This document shows, piece by piece, positions 1 to 9,016 of a stretch of 64,000 nucleotides of DNA (the stretch's first letter is position 1; each line of letters opens with the position of its first letter). The notes below the pieces were generated by a model. That model had not been told where the DNA came from and did no database searches. It saw only the letters and a list, made by a program, of their open reading frames with translations. Origin of the DNA: Sabulitectum sp036743055 (GTDB lineage: Bacteria > Fermentibacterota > Fermentibacteria > Fermentibacterales > JCC-6); NCBI GenBank assembly GCA_036743055.1, contig DAINQE010000003.1:32898-96897 (forward strand). The letters run 5' to 3'. The position numbers were made by a program, and so were the translations under genes.

Positions 1-109
1 CCCAGTACCCCTCGGCGCAGCCCCGGGGCTCGGGAAAAGAGAACTCGCCCCGGATCCTTGTATCCCCGGAGATCTGAAGCGTGATCAGCATTAGAAGGAT
101 TGAGATCAT
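1..109 (-). CDS. Exported protein, N-terminus only (cut by window edge)
   Basis: On the minus strand an ATG at 109 overlaps by 4 bases (ATGA) the stop codon of the PorV-HhH gene upstream, and the frame stays open to base 1 (36 codons). The first residues, MISILLMLITLQISG, form a short hydrophobic signal peptide; the next part (DTRIRGEFSFPEPRG) could be the start of a beta-rich exported domain. The 4-base overlap says it is translated together with the barrel-HhH gene and probably works with it. The rest of the gene lies outside the window, so no family can be named. Confidence 0.6.
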   Translation of the reverse strand, partial: MISILLMLITLQISGDTRIRGEFSFPEPRGCAEGYW

Positions 110-1146
110 ATGGTAAGATAAGGCCTTATCCTCTCAAGGGTAGCGGGGCCTATCCCCGGCACTTCCACAAGCTCGTCAAGGGACTGGAGGGGACCGGCGG
201 TCTCGATGTGATTCACTATTGCCGAGGCCTTTGCCGGGCCTATTCCCGGTATTTCCTGGAGCATTGCCGGGGTGGCCTGGTTGACATTCACCGGGAACGG
301 GACCCCGTTTTCAGTTTCATCAGGCCCGTTCTGAAGGAACAGAGGCTCTGGAACGAAGCGGGCGTTGCCGTAACCCAGACAAACCGTGTGCCCCGCGGGA
401 AGGTCGGGATGGGTGGTGTAACCGTATTGAAGGGCGCCGGGAGCAACGCTGATCTCGGCGGCGAAACCCACCCTTGATGGAGGGGAGTTCAGGGAGGCGG
501 AGAGGGTTATCCCCGGAAACGGCTCCACGGAAGTGGTCAGGGTGAACTCTTCACCGGAATACTGGTGCATTGCCGCTCCGGCGGCGATGAGAACCCCCTC
601 AGCGGGACATACCCCGGAAGAGACCGATACCGTTCTTGGAACGGCCCCCATGCCGTCGTTCGCCGGCGAAGTGCTGAAAAGCCCCCTGCAGGAGGCCCCG
701 AGGAAAACACCTGTGATCGGCCTGGCGGTGATGCCTATGTCGGCGGAAAGGTCGGTGGATCCGCCGAAACCCTCTATGGAAAGCCTGTGAATCGAAACGG
801 AAACTCCCCCCACCGCGCCGGGGAAGATATTCGCGGCCCCGGCGGCGGTTGCGGTTGCCTCGGAATAGCCCTCCCGGCCGGAGTAGCTCAGAAAGCCGCC
901 CAGGGCGTACCTCTCCCCGGTGACACCGCCTGCGGCGGCGGTGCGGTCAAGCTCCTGGAACCCGAAGGGCCGGGAGGCTGCGACCGCCACACCCGTGCCC
1001 TGCAGAAGCCCGATGGAAGAGGGATTCAGAGGTATGGAGAGATGAGTGCGGGGAAAGAGAGCGGCGGCGGCGCCCCCGGACAGCCACGGGGATTCACTGA
1101 GGGGCTCGAATGCCGCCACCGCAAAGAAAAGCACGAAACCGAGCAA
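106..1146 (-). CDS. PorV/FadL-like outer-membrane barrel fused to a ComEA-type helix-hairpin-helix domain
   Basis: 346 residues as drawn. A signal peptide is followed by about 260 residues of alternating beta-strand sequence resembling the PorV/UPF0164 barrel family: an early NPSSIGLL (compare NPAxLxxL) and a late YGYTTHPDLPAGHT repeat the family's closing THPxLxxTH motif. From about residue 284 to the end there is a tandem helix-hairpin-helix domain of the ComEA type (VNVNQATPAMLQEIPGIG, then VEVPGIGPATLERI), which in ComEA binds double-stranded DNA in the periplasm. The fusion places a DNA-binding motif at the periplasmic face of an outer-membrane barrel. Start: TTG at 1146 sits only about 3 bases after AGGAGGAG, so the GTG four codons downstream is an alternative. 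It overlaps the next gene by 4 bases. DNA uptake is inference. Confidence 0.7.
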   Translation of the reverse strand: MLGFVLFFAVAAFEPLSESPWLSGGAAAALFPRTHLSIPLNPSSIGLLQGTGVAVAASRPFGFQELDRTAAAGGVTGERYALGGFLSYSGREGYSEATATAAGAANIFPGAVGGVSVSIHRLSIEGFGGSTDLSADIGITARPITGVFLGASCRGLFSTSPANDGMGAVPRTVSVSSGVCPAEGVLIAAGAAMHQYSGEEFTLTTSVEPFPGITLSASLNSPPSRVGFAAEISVAPGALQYGYTTHPDLPAGHTVCLGYGNARFVPEPLFLQNGPDETENGVPFPVNVNQATPAMLQEIPGIGPAKASAIVNHIETAGPLQSLDELVEVPGIGPATLERIRPYLTI

Positions 1147-1203
1147 ACTCCTCCTTCCGCATTTTCAGTTACCTCCACTTCCCAGCCGTTTTCAACCCCG
1201 AGA

Positions 1204-1232
1204 TTGACCGTCGGAACTCTAATCGCCATTAT
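1204..1232 (+). promoter_or_regulatory. Candidate sigma-70-type promoter for the barrel gene at 1275
   Basis: TTGACC at 1204-1209 (5 of 6 to TTGACA), a 17-base spacer, then CATTAT at 1227-1232 (4 of 6 to TATAAT). It lies about 45 bases before the ATG at 1275 in the divergent gap between two envelope genes. This is a sequence match only. Confidence 0.4.
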
Positions 1233-1274
1233 TGATAAAGTGATAGGGTGTACACACCGAAGGAAAGAGGAAAG

Positions 1275-2192
1275 ATGAAACTCTCAGCGGCCCTGCTGGC
1301 TGCACTGGCGTTCAACCTCATGGCCGGAGGGCTTCCCTTCGCCCATTACGGTCTGCTGGATACCCCCACCGCCTCCCTGCTGAGGCACACCGAAGTAGCC
1401 ATCGCAGGTGGAGCCACCACCTATTCGCTGGAAGACTCCTCGGGTTCCTCCAACATGGACGTGAGCATAGCGGGATACCTGGAGGTGGGGCTCTTCGGCA
1501 GAGGGCAGATAGGGGGAACCTACCTCGGCCAGGGAGGGTTCTCCGGAACCGCAAGGGGACTGGCACTGATGGAAACCATCAACCGCCCGGGAATAGCGGT
1601 GGGTGTGGAGAACCTCATCGGAGAGGAGAACTACGAGTTCTATCGAGGAGATAACGACAGCCTGTACCAGTACCCGAACGCCCAGAACTTCAGCATCTAC
1701 GGTGTTTTAACGAAGGACTTCAGCTACTTCGTATCGATTCCCGTTTGTGTCAATATCGGTTATGGCACAGGCAGGTTCCAGCAGTCCAGCGAAGCCGTTG
1801 ACGGGCTGGAGAACCCGGTGCCCGGGCTTTTCGGAAGCGTGATGTTCCACCCCACCATGGAAAGCGAGATAATGCTGGAGTGGGACGGGCGCGACCTCAA
1901 CATCGGTGGTCTCTACAGGATCAACAGAAATGTAACGGTCATGGCGGCGGCGTCGGAGCTGGAACACCTGTTCGTATCCTCCGACTCCACGGAGTCAGTC
2001 ACCGATGTAATGCAGACACCGAAGTTCTCCCTTGGCGTTCAGATAACCGTAGGCCCCTTCCTGAACCGGACGGAACTCGATCCCTACGAGAGGCTCAGAT
2101 ATACCGAAGACGACGAAGCTCTCAGGCAGATGGAGGAGTATCGGGAAGGCGCCAGGGAAGAGATCGATGACCTGGAGGACTCCATCAACTGA
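1275..2192 (+). CDS. Putative outer-membrane beta-barrel protein
   Basis: 305 residues from ATG 1275, which has GAGGAAAG just upstream and begins a clear signal peptide (MKLSAALLAALAFNLMAGG); the in-frame GTG at 1248 would add ten polar residues before it. The mature protein is glycine- and aromatic-rich with alternating hydrophobic strands (for example VSIAGYLEVGLFGRGQIGGT), typical of a barrel, and ends in an acidic, probably helical tail rich in Glu and Asp (from about residue 275). I do not recognise a named family; it recalls short barrels of uncertain function such as YjbH-like proteins. It is divergent from the PorV-HhH gene and stands alone, followed by a 105-base gap. Confidence 0.55.
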   Translation: MKLSAALLAALAFNLMAGGLPFAHYGLLDTPTASLLRHTEVAIAGGATTYSLEDSSGSSNMDVSIAGYLEVGLFGRGQIGGTYLGQGGFSGTARGLALMETINRPGIAVGVENLIGEENYEFYRGDNDSLYQYPNAQNFSIYGVLTKDFSYFVSIPVCVNIGYGTGRFQQSSEAVDGLENPVPGLFGSVMFHPTMESEIMLEWDGRDLNIGGLYRINRNVTVMAAASELEHLFVSSDSTESVTDVMQTPKFSLGVQITVGPFLNRTELDPYERLRYTEDDEALRQMEEYREGAREEIDDLEDSIN

Positions 2193-2297
2193 ATGGGAAT
2201 GGATTTGTTTTCCGTTGACGGCGGGGGCATTCCCTGCAATCTTACACGGTTGAAGAATACAAATTTATAGCGCAAATAAACAACGGAAAGTGAATTA

Positions 2298-3773
2298 ATG
2301 GCACGCCTGGGAACCCTAGACTGCGAACGCATCATGAAACGCACCCGTTTGAGTTCCCTGGCAACCAGGGTACTCAGAAGCAGATTTCCCGATGCGGAAG
2401 ATCCTGTGAAGATTTGGCTCCCCGCCAAGCCGAAGTGGAACCGCATCCTCCCCGACCTGAACATCCTGAGGGATGAACTGGAAGCCGTCAAGAAGAACGG
2501 CGGCAAGATCGTCCTCTACGGCCACGACGACATGGACGGCGTTACAGGAATATTCATCGGCCTGAGGATACTCAGGAACGAGAACTTCCATGTGGTCCCC
2601 ATCATCCCCAGAAGGGACATCGAGACCTACGGCATCAGACCCGGCCGTCTTAAGGGCATACTCGAGCCCGGCGACCTTCTCCTCACCGTGGACTACGGCT
2701 GCAGCGCCGTGGAAGGGGTCAAGTGGGCCCGTGACCACGGCGCGAGGATAGTGATCACCGACCATCACACCCTGAATCCCCCCCTCCCCGAATCCCACGG
2801 AATGGTGAATCCCCAGGTTACCGGCGGCCCGGCCGCCGACCTTGCGGGCTGCGGAGTCCTGTACGGAGCCCTGGTGCACATCTTCCCCAAGTGGGAGAAT
2901 GACCCCCAGCTGCTGGCCGCGGTTGCCCTGGGCACGGTCAGCGACAGGGTTCCCTTCACCGAGTGGAACCGCTATCTGCTCCACTGCTTCTCTTTCATCA
3001 GGGAATCGAAGCTTACCGAAGGGCTTAAGCTCCTCATGGAGAACTGGCCCTGCAGGAAGCACGCCTGGACCGGCGCAATGGTCCGCCAGAAGATCACCAG
3101 CACCATAGGGAAAGGCGACCATTCAGGCATTTCCTCCATGATAGACTTCATGTCCAGCTACGACGCCGCATGGTGCTCCCGTTTCTGGGAGGAGATGAAG
3201 CTGAACAGTGAAGAGCGGGGCAAGGCCCTTAGCGATATCGTCACCATGGCGATTCAACGCAAGGACTCCGAGGCCGACGCCCTGGGGATGGTCCTGGTCT
3301 ACATGGAAGACGTTCCCTGCGGCATGGGTGGAACCCTGGCCAGCAGGCTCTGCAAGATCTACCGCCGGGGAACCATAGTCGTCACCCGGCGGGAAGACGG
3401 GAAACTCGTGGGCGATACCCGCTCGATAGGGGACTGGAACATGGCGGGTTTCCTGGTGAGCATGAGGCACATTTTCTCCAGCGCCGGGGGACACTACCGC
3501 GCCGCCGGGTTCAGCTACGAGGGAACCGACTGGGAGGAGCTTAGGAACCTGCTGATCACCCACATGACCGAATACCCCACCCACCCCGTTCCGGAACCCC
3601 ATGTGGACCTTGTGCTTGACGAACTCCCCGACCCGGCGCAGTTCACATGCCTCGCCCCCTTCGGTCCGGGATTCCTGCCGGTGGCGGTGAAGCTGGGCTC
3701 CATGAGATATCTCCTCCAGCTCAACAACAGCTGCCAGGCCAACTGGTGCATCACGGAAGACAGCGGAGAGTAG
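2298..3773 (+). CDS. DHH-family phosphoesterase (RecJ-like)
   Basis: 491 residues. The DHH domain (about residues 65-235) shows the metal-binding motifs in order: YGHDDMDG (the DAD-like motif I), TVDYGCS (motif II) and VITDHHT (the DHH motif). A C-terminal DHHA1 part has SAGGHYRAAGF, the GGH substrate-binding motif. RecJ proteins with this layout are 5'-3' single-strand DNA exonucleases; shorter relatives (NrnA) cleave nanoRNA or cyclic-dinucleotide products. The roughly 60-residue N-terminal extension and absence of an obvious OB fold make exact substrate uncertain. ATG 2298 follows GGAAAG. It ends 4 bases before the GTG start of the epimerase, so the two are probably co-transcribed. Confidence 0.85.
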   Translation: MARLGTLDCERIMKRTRLSSLATRVLRSRFPDAEDPVKIWLPAKPKWNRILPDLNILRDELEAVKKNGGKIVLYGHDDMDGVTGIFIGLRILRNENFHVVPIIPRRDIETYGIRPGRLKGILEPGDLLLTVDYGCSAVEGVKWARDHGARIVITDHHTLNPPLPESHGMVNPQVTGGPAADLAGCGVLYGALVHIFPKWENDPQLLAAVALGTVSDRVPFTEWNRYLLHCFSFIRESKLTEGLKLLMENWPCRKHAWTGAMVRQKITSTIGKGDHSGISSMIDFMSSYDAAWCSRFWEEMKLNSEERGKALSDIVTMAIQRKDSEADALGMVLVYMEDVPCGMGGTLASRLCKIYRRGTIVVTRREDGKLVGDTRSIGDWNMAGFLVSMRHIFSSAGGHYRAAGFSYEGTDWEELRNLLITHMTEYPTHPVPEPHVDLVLDELPDPAQFTCLAPFGPGFLPVAVKLGSMRYLLQLNNSCQANWCITEDSGE

Positions 3774-3777
3774 GCAA

Positions 3778-4731
3778 GTGAAGCACTACCTTGTAACCGG
3801 CGCCGCCGGCTTCATAGGAAGCAGCCTTTCCGACGCCCTCCTGGCCAGGGGAGAGAGGGTAACGGGGGTCGATGCCTTCAGGGACTACTACGATACAGGC
3901 ATCAAGAGGAAGAATATCGCCGCCGCCTCAGGCAGCGCTTCTTTCACCCTTCTGGAAGAGGACCTTTCAGGATCCCTTGAGTTCCTGAACAGCTCCATCC
4001 CCGAAGTGGACGACCTTGTCATCTACCATCTGGCCGCCCAGGCCGGGGTGAGAAAGTCATGGGGGACCGACTTCAGGGTTTACACCAGGGACAACATCGA
4101 CTCAACGCAGAACCTCCTGGAATGGGCCTGCCGCAGGGGCCGGGTAGTCAACTTCATCTACGCCAGTTCGTCTTCTGTTTACGGGGTTCCGGAAAGGCTG
4201 CCCATGGTGGAGGACCAGACGGTTCCTTCACCCTTCTCGCCGTACGGGGTTACGAAACTCGCCGGGGAGAACCTGGTTCGCCTCTACACCGCCAACAGGG
4301 GCCTGCCCTCGGTGAGCCTCCGTTTCTTCACCGTGTATGGCCCCAGGCAGCGTCCGGACATGGCCTTCAACAGGTTCATCCGCGCCGCCCTCCGAGGTGA
4401 GGCCATAGATGTCTACGGCGATGGCAGGCAGACACGGGACTTCACATGCATCGACGACACGGTAAGGGGCCTTCTCCTGGCCGAGAAAAACACCGGCGGG
4501 CTGGTGATGAACCTGGGCGGGGGGAACCGGGTCACCCTTCTTGAAGCCATAGAGACCCTTTCGGAAGCCATGGGCAGGAAGATCCCAATCAATTTTCTCC
4601 AAAGCAAAATGGGTGATGTGCCCGACACATGGGCGTCCACCGACCTGATCACCAGGGAACTGGGCTGGTCGCCTGACACTCCCCTTAAAGATGGCCTTGA
4701 GCAGGAATATCTCTGGATTAAAAGCATCTGA
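3778..4731 (+). CDS. NAD-dependent sugar-nucleotide epimerase/dehydratase
   Basis: 317 residues, extended short-chain dehydrogenase family. The N-terminal Rossmann motif is GAAGFIGS (residues 8-15); the catalytic Ser/Tyr-x-x-x-Lys set is visible as ASSSSVYG followed by YGVTK; RFFTVYGPRQRPDMA is the substrate-loop motif typical of UDP-glucuronate/UDP-glucose 4-epimerases. The likely job is making a UDP-sugar for surface polysaccharide, but no glycosyltransferases are adjacent to fix the substrate. Start is GTG at 3778, 4 bases after the DHH gene's stop, with GGAGAG upstream. Length matches the family. Confidence 0.85.
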   Translation: MKHYLVTGAAGFIGSSLSDALLARGERVTGVDAFRDYYDTGIKRKNIAAASGSASFTLLEEDLSGSLEFLNSSIPEVDDLVIYHLAAQAGVRKSWGTDFRVYTRDNIDSTQNLLEWACRRGRVVNFIYASSSSVYGVPERLPMVEDQTVPSPFSPYGVTKLAGENLVRLYTANRGLPSVSLRFFTVYGPRQRPDMAFNRFIRAALRGEAIDVYGDGRQTRDFTCIDDTVRGLLLAEKNTGGLVMNLGGGNRVTLLEAIETLSEAMGRKIPINFLQSKMGDVPDTWASTDLITRELGWSPDTPLKDGLEQEYLWIKSI

Positions 4732-4734
4732 AAT

Positions 4735-4764
4735 TTGTCCCATCCCGGCTTCACTTTCTATATT
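4735..4764 (+). promoter_or_regulatory. Candidate promoter for the M16 peptidase gene
   Basis: TTGTCC at 4735-4740, an 18-base spacer, and TATATT at 4759-4764, in the 79-base gap before ATG 4811. It can also be read in the Bacteroidota style as TTTG (4734-4737), 21 bases, then TATATTAA. The match is moderate. Confidence 0.35.
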
Positions 4765-4810
4765 AACACTCTGAATAATTCGTAATCCTTCTTGCTGAAA
4801 GGAAGCCTCC

Positions 4811-7483
4811 ATGAGACATGTCCTTCTTTGCCTGCTCTCCCTCATCCTCATATCGAACGCGCTGGGAGACCCGCAGACCTTCACCCTGGACAACGGGCTT
4901 ACAGTAGTACTGGACGAAATGCACTTCGCCCCCTCGGCGGTGGTGCTGGTTCAGTACAGGGTGGGCTCCAGGAACGAGACTCCGGACATCGCCGGCATCA
5001 GCCACTTCACAGAGCACATGATGTTCAACGGAACCCCGGACATGCCGGGACAGATGTTCTGGCAGCTGGTTCAGAAGGACGGGGGCTCAGCCAACGGAGG
5101 TACCGGTCAGGACCTGACCACATACTACATCTACCTCCCCTCCACGAAGCTGGAGAACGCCCTGCGCATGGAGTCGGAAAGGATGCACAACTGCCTCATG
5201 GACCCCGACGACATAGCCCAGGAGATCGGGGTGGTCACCGACGAATGGAGGCTCTATTCAGACTCCCCCGACGGCCAGCTGTATCAGAGGGCCCGGGCGG
5301 AATTCTACGGTGACCATCCCCTGGGAATACCGGTGATAGGTTACGGGGAAACGATTGCCGCATACGACGAGGAAAAGGTAAGGACCTATTACGAAACATG
5401 GTACAGGCCCTCCAACGCCACCCTTGTCGTGGCCGGTGACTTCGACACCGAAGAGGCCCTGGCGCTGGTGGAGGAGTATTTCGGCTCCATCCCCTGCGAC
5501 GGCCCGGTGCAGGACAATGTGCCTGAAGTTGGCGAACTGACCTTCCCGGAGCGGATTGACATGGAGTACCCGGCGGAGGCCGACCGCTTCCTCATCTGGT
5601 TCAGGGGATGCTCCGCCGAATCTCCGGATATGCCCGCCCTCTTCCTCCTCTCAGCCCATTTCGGTGCCGGCAGGCTGGGGTGGATCGAAAGGGAGATGGT
5701 CAACGTCGGTCTTCTTTCAACGGGCTATGCCTCTTCTCCCAGGGGTCTTGATGAAAATCCCTTCTCATTCCACGGAGTGGTGCAGCCCGGCGTGGACACC
5801 GACAGCGTGATAACCCTTCTCACAAGCGAGGTATTCAGAGTCGCTGAGGAGCCCATAGATGCAGCGCGTCTTTCCATGCTTCAGGAATTCATGATGGCCA
5901 GGGAGCTTTCAGGGGTGAACACACCGGTAAGGCAGGCATACAGGCACGCATACGACATCTCCCTCCTGGGAGGCATCAACGGCCAGAGGGAAATGCTGGA
6001 AAGGGCCGCGGAACTCACTCCTGAGGATCTCATGGAAACCGCTTCAAGGTACTTCACACCGGACAGGATGATGGTGGCCGTCCTTCACGCCACGGATGGA
6101 GCTTCAGGAGCACAGGGAACATCCACCGCGGGAACCACTGAAACGGAGGTTCCCGAGGTTACCGACTGGAGCGGCCTGAACCTGTCCTCTGACTTCGAGC
6201 TGCCTGAGCGCTCCATATCCATGGGAGTGGAGAGGTTCGTTCTGAGCAACGGCCTGGTCCTTCTGGTGAAGGAGGACCACAGCTTCCCCAACGTGGAGAT
6301 AATGGCCGCCTTCCCAATGTGCCCGAGGCGGGAGGATCCGGCGAAGTGCGGGATCTCTTCCATGACCGCGGAGCTGATGCTCAGGGGAACCGCCGAGATT
6401 GGCTATGAAGCCTTCCACGAGAGGCTGGCGGTGCTGGGCAGCGGCACCTGGATACAGCCCTTGAGCAACTACGCCATTGCCAACGTGTACGGTCTCAGCG
6501 AACACTCGGACACCTACTTCACCTCCCTGTCTGACCTCCTGATGCGCCCTGCAATGGGAGAGGAAGACTTCCAGAGCGTGAAGACCAGGTTCCTGGCCAG
6601 CCTTGAGCGAAGCGCCGAAAGCCCCTTTTACATGGCGTACAACGGTTTCGAAGACATCATGCTGGAGCCGGGGAACCAGAGGTATGCCACACTGGAGACC
6701 GCCGGTTCAATAACCAGGGATGACGCCGAAGCCTGGTGGAGGGCGACCGTCCGCCCTGAGGGCACGGTGATCTCCATTGTAGGCGACATCACCCCCGAAA
6801 GGGCCCTCAGCCTTACGGAAGAGTACCTTGGGGAATGGGAAAACCCCCGGACCCCCCTTCCGGAGTTCGTGGATTACGCCTTCAGTATCGGATCAGGGGA
6901 TACCCTGGTGGTGCCGATGCCCGGTAAGATGCAGGTCGCAGGGATCGCAGGCTGTATGGGCCCCTCATATGTCTCAGACGACTACACCGCATTCAGGATT
7001 ATGTCGGGCATCCTCGGCGGGGGAATAGGCTCCAGGCTGGGCAGGAACATTCGTGAGACACAGGGGCTTGCCTACATGGTTGGAGCAAGGCTGGACAGCC
7101 CCCACAGCGGCTCACTGTCCGGCAACAGGTTCATCGGCATGTTATCCACCGGAGCTCCGCTTGCTGAAAGGGCCCTGGGAGCGATGATCGGTGAGTTCCA
7201 GAGGATAGCCCGGGACGGAGTGGAGGAGGAGGAACTTCTCCTGGAGCAATCCAGGACAATCGGAAGGAACTCAATAGGCTTCGATTCCTACGACTCCCAG
7301 GCCAGGTACTTCGCTGGATGCGAAGCCATGGGAATGCCGCTGGACATGGACCTCACCACCCTCAGGGAAACAGCGGACCTTACCAGCGCCGACATAAGGG
7401 AATCAGCCGCAAAGTACTTCGGTGATCAGTGGTTCGTGGTGGTGGCCGGAGGGGTCAATGAGAACATGGAGCCGCTTCAGTAG
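4811..7483 (+). CDS. M16-family zinc metallopeptidase, two-domain
   Basis: 890 residues with a signal peptide (MRHVLLCLLSLILISNALG), so periplasmic or surface-exposed. The first half is an active M16 domain: the inverted zinc motif HxxEH is H65-F-T-E68-H69 (ISHFTEHMMFNG). The second half (about 470-890) repeats the M16 fold without the zinc motif and includes the RETQGLAYMVGA segment typical of the domain that closes over substrate. Size and layout match bacterial PqqL/insulinase-type peptidases, which degrade peptides. ATG follows AAAGGAAG. Its stop codon overlaps by 7 bases the end of the convergent FN3 lipoprotein gene. Confidence 0.9.
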   Translation: MRHVLLCLLSLILISNALGDPQTFTLDNGLTVVLDEMHFAPSAVVLVQYRVGSRNETPDIAGISHFTEHMMFNGTPDMPGQMFWQLVQKDGGSANGGTGQDLTTYYIYLPSTKLENALRMESERMHNCLMDPDDIAQEIGVVTDEWRLYSDSPDGQLYQRARAEFYGDHPLGIPVIGYGETIAAYDEEKVRTYYETWYRPSNATLVVAGDFDTEEALALVEEYFGSIPCDGPVQDNVPEVGELTFPERIDMEYPAEADRFLIWFRGCSAESPDMPALFLLSAHFGAGRLGWIEREMVNVGLLSTGYASSPRGLDENPFSFHGVVQPGVDTDSVITLLTSEVFRVAEEPIDAARLSMLQEFMMARELSGVNTPVRQAYRHAYDISLLGGINGQREMLERAAELTPEDLMETASRYFTPDRMMVAVLHATDGASGAQGTSTAGTTETEVPEVTDWSGLNLSSDFELPERSISMGVERFVLSNGLVLLVKEDHSFPNVEIMAAFPMCPRREDPAKCGISSMTAELMLRGTAEIGYEAFHERLAVLGSGTWIQPLSNYAIANVYGLSEHSDTYFTSLSDLLMRPAMGEEDFQSVKTRFLASLERSAESPFYMAYNGFEDIMLEPGNQRYATLETAGSITRDDAEAWWRATVRPEGTVISIVGDITPERALSLTEEYLGEWENPRTPLPEFVDYAFSIGSGDTLVVPMPGKMQVAGIAGCMGPSYVSDDYTAFRIMSGILGGGIGSRLGRNIRETQGLAYMVGARLDSPHSGSLSGNRFIGMLSTGAPLAERALGAMIGEFQRIARDGVEEEELLLEQSRTIGRNSIGFDSYDSQARYFAGCEAMGMPLDMDLTTLRETADLTSADIRESAAKYFGDQWFVVVAGGVNENMEPLQ

Positions 7484-7872
7484 GTCCGGCGGGCCCTCAT
7501 GCTCCTGGGCTGAATGCTCACCTCGTTGGACCAGGAGCTGTCCCCTGCTTCGTTGGTGGTTTTCAGGGCGTAGTAGAACTTGCCGGTGATGTTCTCGTCG
7601 TAGTAGGTGGTTGTGGTGTTCTTGTCGATCACCGCCAGCACCGAAGCTGAACCGGGGCTGCCCTGTATTCCCGGTGAACCGCTTCGATAAAGGGTGTAGC
7701 TGGCAAAATCGGTGTCCGGGCACATTGTCCAGGAGAGCTTTGCCGTGTTCCCCCCGGTGAGCACACCGGTGAGGGCCGAGGGGGACGGCGGGTCGGGTTC
7801 GAAGGGGTTGTCAGGCCCGCAGGCCGATACCATGAAGATCAACAGTACCGAAGCAGCTGCGAGCCCTTTCAT
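7477..7872 (-). CDS. Small lipoprotein with one fibronectin type III-like domain
   Basis: 131 residues. The lipobox VSAC ends a signal peptide (MKGLAAASVLLIFMVSAC), predicting lipid anchoring. The mature part is one FN3-like sandwich (about residues 33-122) with LSWTMCPDTDFASYTLYRS in its first half and WSNEVSIQP at its end. The same CPDTDFASY-LYRS core occurs in the lipoprotein encoded 26 bases upstream, so the two are paralogues and probably one transcript. Function is unknown; FN3 modules usually mediate binding. The 3' end overlaps the M16 gene by 7 bases. Confidence 0.7.
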   Translation of the reverse strand: MKGLAAASVLLIFMVSACGPDNPFEPDPPSPSALTGVLTGGNTAKLSWTMCPDTDFASYTLYRSGSPGIQGSPGSASVLAVIDKNTTTTYYDENITGKFYYALKTTNEAGDSSWSNEVSIQPRSMRARRTY

Positions 7873-7898
7873 GACAACCTCCCCGTAATGGAGAAAAC

Positions 7899-8906
7899 CT
7901 ATTCGGTTATGTCGTTCTCGTCCCTGGGTTCCAGTTTGTACTCTCCGTATCCGTAGAATACAACGCCTATCATCTCGGAGAAAGTGTCGCCTGTTGACGT
8001 TGAGAATCCATAGATGCCCATATCGTCCACCAGTGCGTCGCCTGTGCCGTCGTCCACGTAGAACTCCCCGTACTGCGACGGGTCGGAGGTTACAGCTACG
8101 TTGGAAAGAACCACCAGTACGCCTTCCCAGTCTTCCTCAGAAGCCATGCTTGCAGTGGAAACCGGTGTAGGAGAAGGAATCGTATGGCCGGCTTCGTCGA
8201 AGTCCACCGACTGCACCACCACCTCGGTGAGATCGAAGTACTCGTTCACATAACCTGAGACCACAACGCTGTCGCCCCTCTGAAGGGGGGTAAGCACTCC
8301 GTCGTAACCGTAGAGCACCACGCCGGACCATTCAGTTCCCCCGGCATCCTGTATCACTGCGTACTGTGCGGTGCCTGAACCTGCGTAGTATTCGCCGCCG
8401 CCCACGGTGACTATGCCGGTTACGGTAACATCGTCGCCGTTGTAGGGAGACTCGTCGGCCTGGCCCTGTATCTCGTAGCAGGAGAGAACGCCGCCGCCTC
8501 CGCCGCCTGAGGAGTCAGGGGTGGTGATGGTGGCCTCGTTGCTCCAGGAGGTGAGTTGTGAACTGTCAACGGTCTGCAGGGCGTAGTAGTAGGGGGTGTT
8601 CCAGGCCAGACCGTCGTCGTCGTGGGTGAGGGTCGCCACATCGGTAAAGGTGGCCACCAGTGTGGCGGAGGAGGGGTTGGCGGCTATGCCTGATGTGGTG
8701 GAGCGGTAGAGGTTGTATGAGGCGAAATCGGTATCCGGGCACTGGGTCCATGTAAGTGTGGCGGTATTCTGGCTGACTGCGGCTGTAAGGGTGGATGCGG
8801 TGGGGTTGGTTCCCCCCTCCTGGGGGTTGCCCTCGTCGTCGCCGCAGGCGAGAACTAGCATCAATGATGCGATAACAGCAAACGCTGCCGATTTGCGAAG
8901 GGTCAC
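7899..8906 (-). CDS. Lipoprotein with FN3 domain, Gly linker and OB-fold-like domain
   Basis: 335 residues from GTG 8906, chosen because AGGAGAAGAA precedes it and it starts directly into a signal peptide ending at lipobox VLAC; the frame is open 13 codons further up without a better site. Order: lipobox, FN3 domain (about 40-155) with the CPDTDFASYNLYRS motif, a six-Gly linker, then about 170 residues beginning SCYEIQGQ that resemble the OB-fold repeats attached to extracellular nucleases (YhcR-like; GDDVTVTGIVT, GDSVVVSGYV). No nuclease domain follows, so this may be a binding protein only. Co-transcribed with the smaller FN3 lipoprotein downstream. Confidence 0.65.
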   Translation of the reverse strand: MTLRKSAAFAVIASLMLVLACGDDEGNPQEGGTNPTASTLTAAVSQNTATLTWTQCPDTDFASYNLYRSTTSGIAANPSSATLVATFTDVATLTHDDDGLAWNTPYYYALQTVDSSQLTSWSNEATITTPDSSGGGGGGVLSCYEIQGQADESPYNGDDVTVTGIVTVGGGEYYAGSGTAQYAVIQDAGGTEWSGVVLYGYDGVLTPLQRGDSVVVSGYVNEYFDLTEVVVQSVDFDEAGHTIPSPTPVSTASMASEEDWEGVLVVLSNVAVTSDPSQYGEFYVDDGTGDALVDDMGIYGFSTSTGDTFSEMIGVVFYGYGEYKLEPRDENDITE

Positions 8907-9016
8907 TTCTTCTCCTCTCGGTTTCTGGTTCTGCATCCATAACATATACCCTCGGGCATTTTTCCGTAACTGTTAATTATAATCGTGCACCCTGCCAAAC
9001 GAAACGGAGAAAAACC

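Noticed and set aside
8978..8983. TATAAT in the divergent gap before the S9 peptidase
   Set aside because: Perfect -10 but no -35 within 15-20 bases on either strand, and the element is nearly palindromic.
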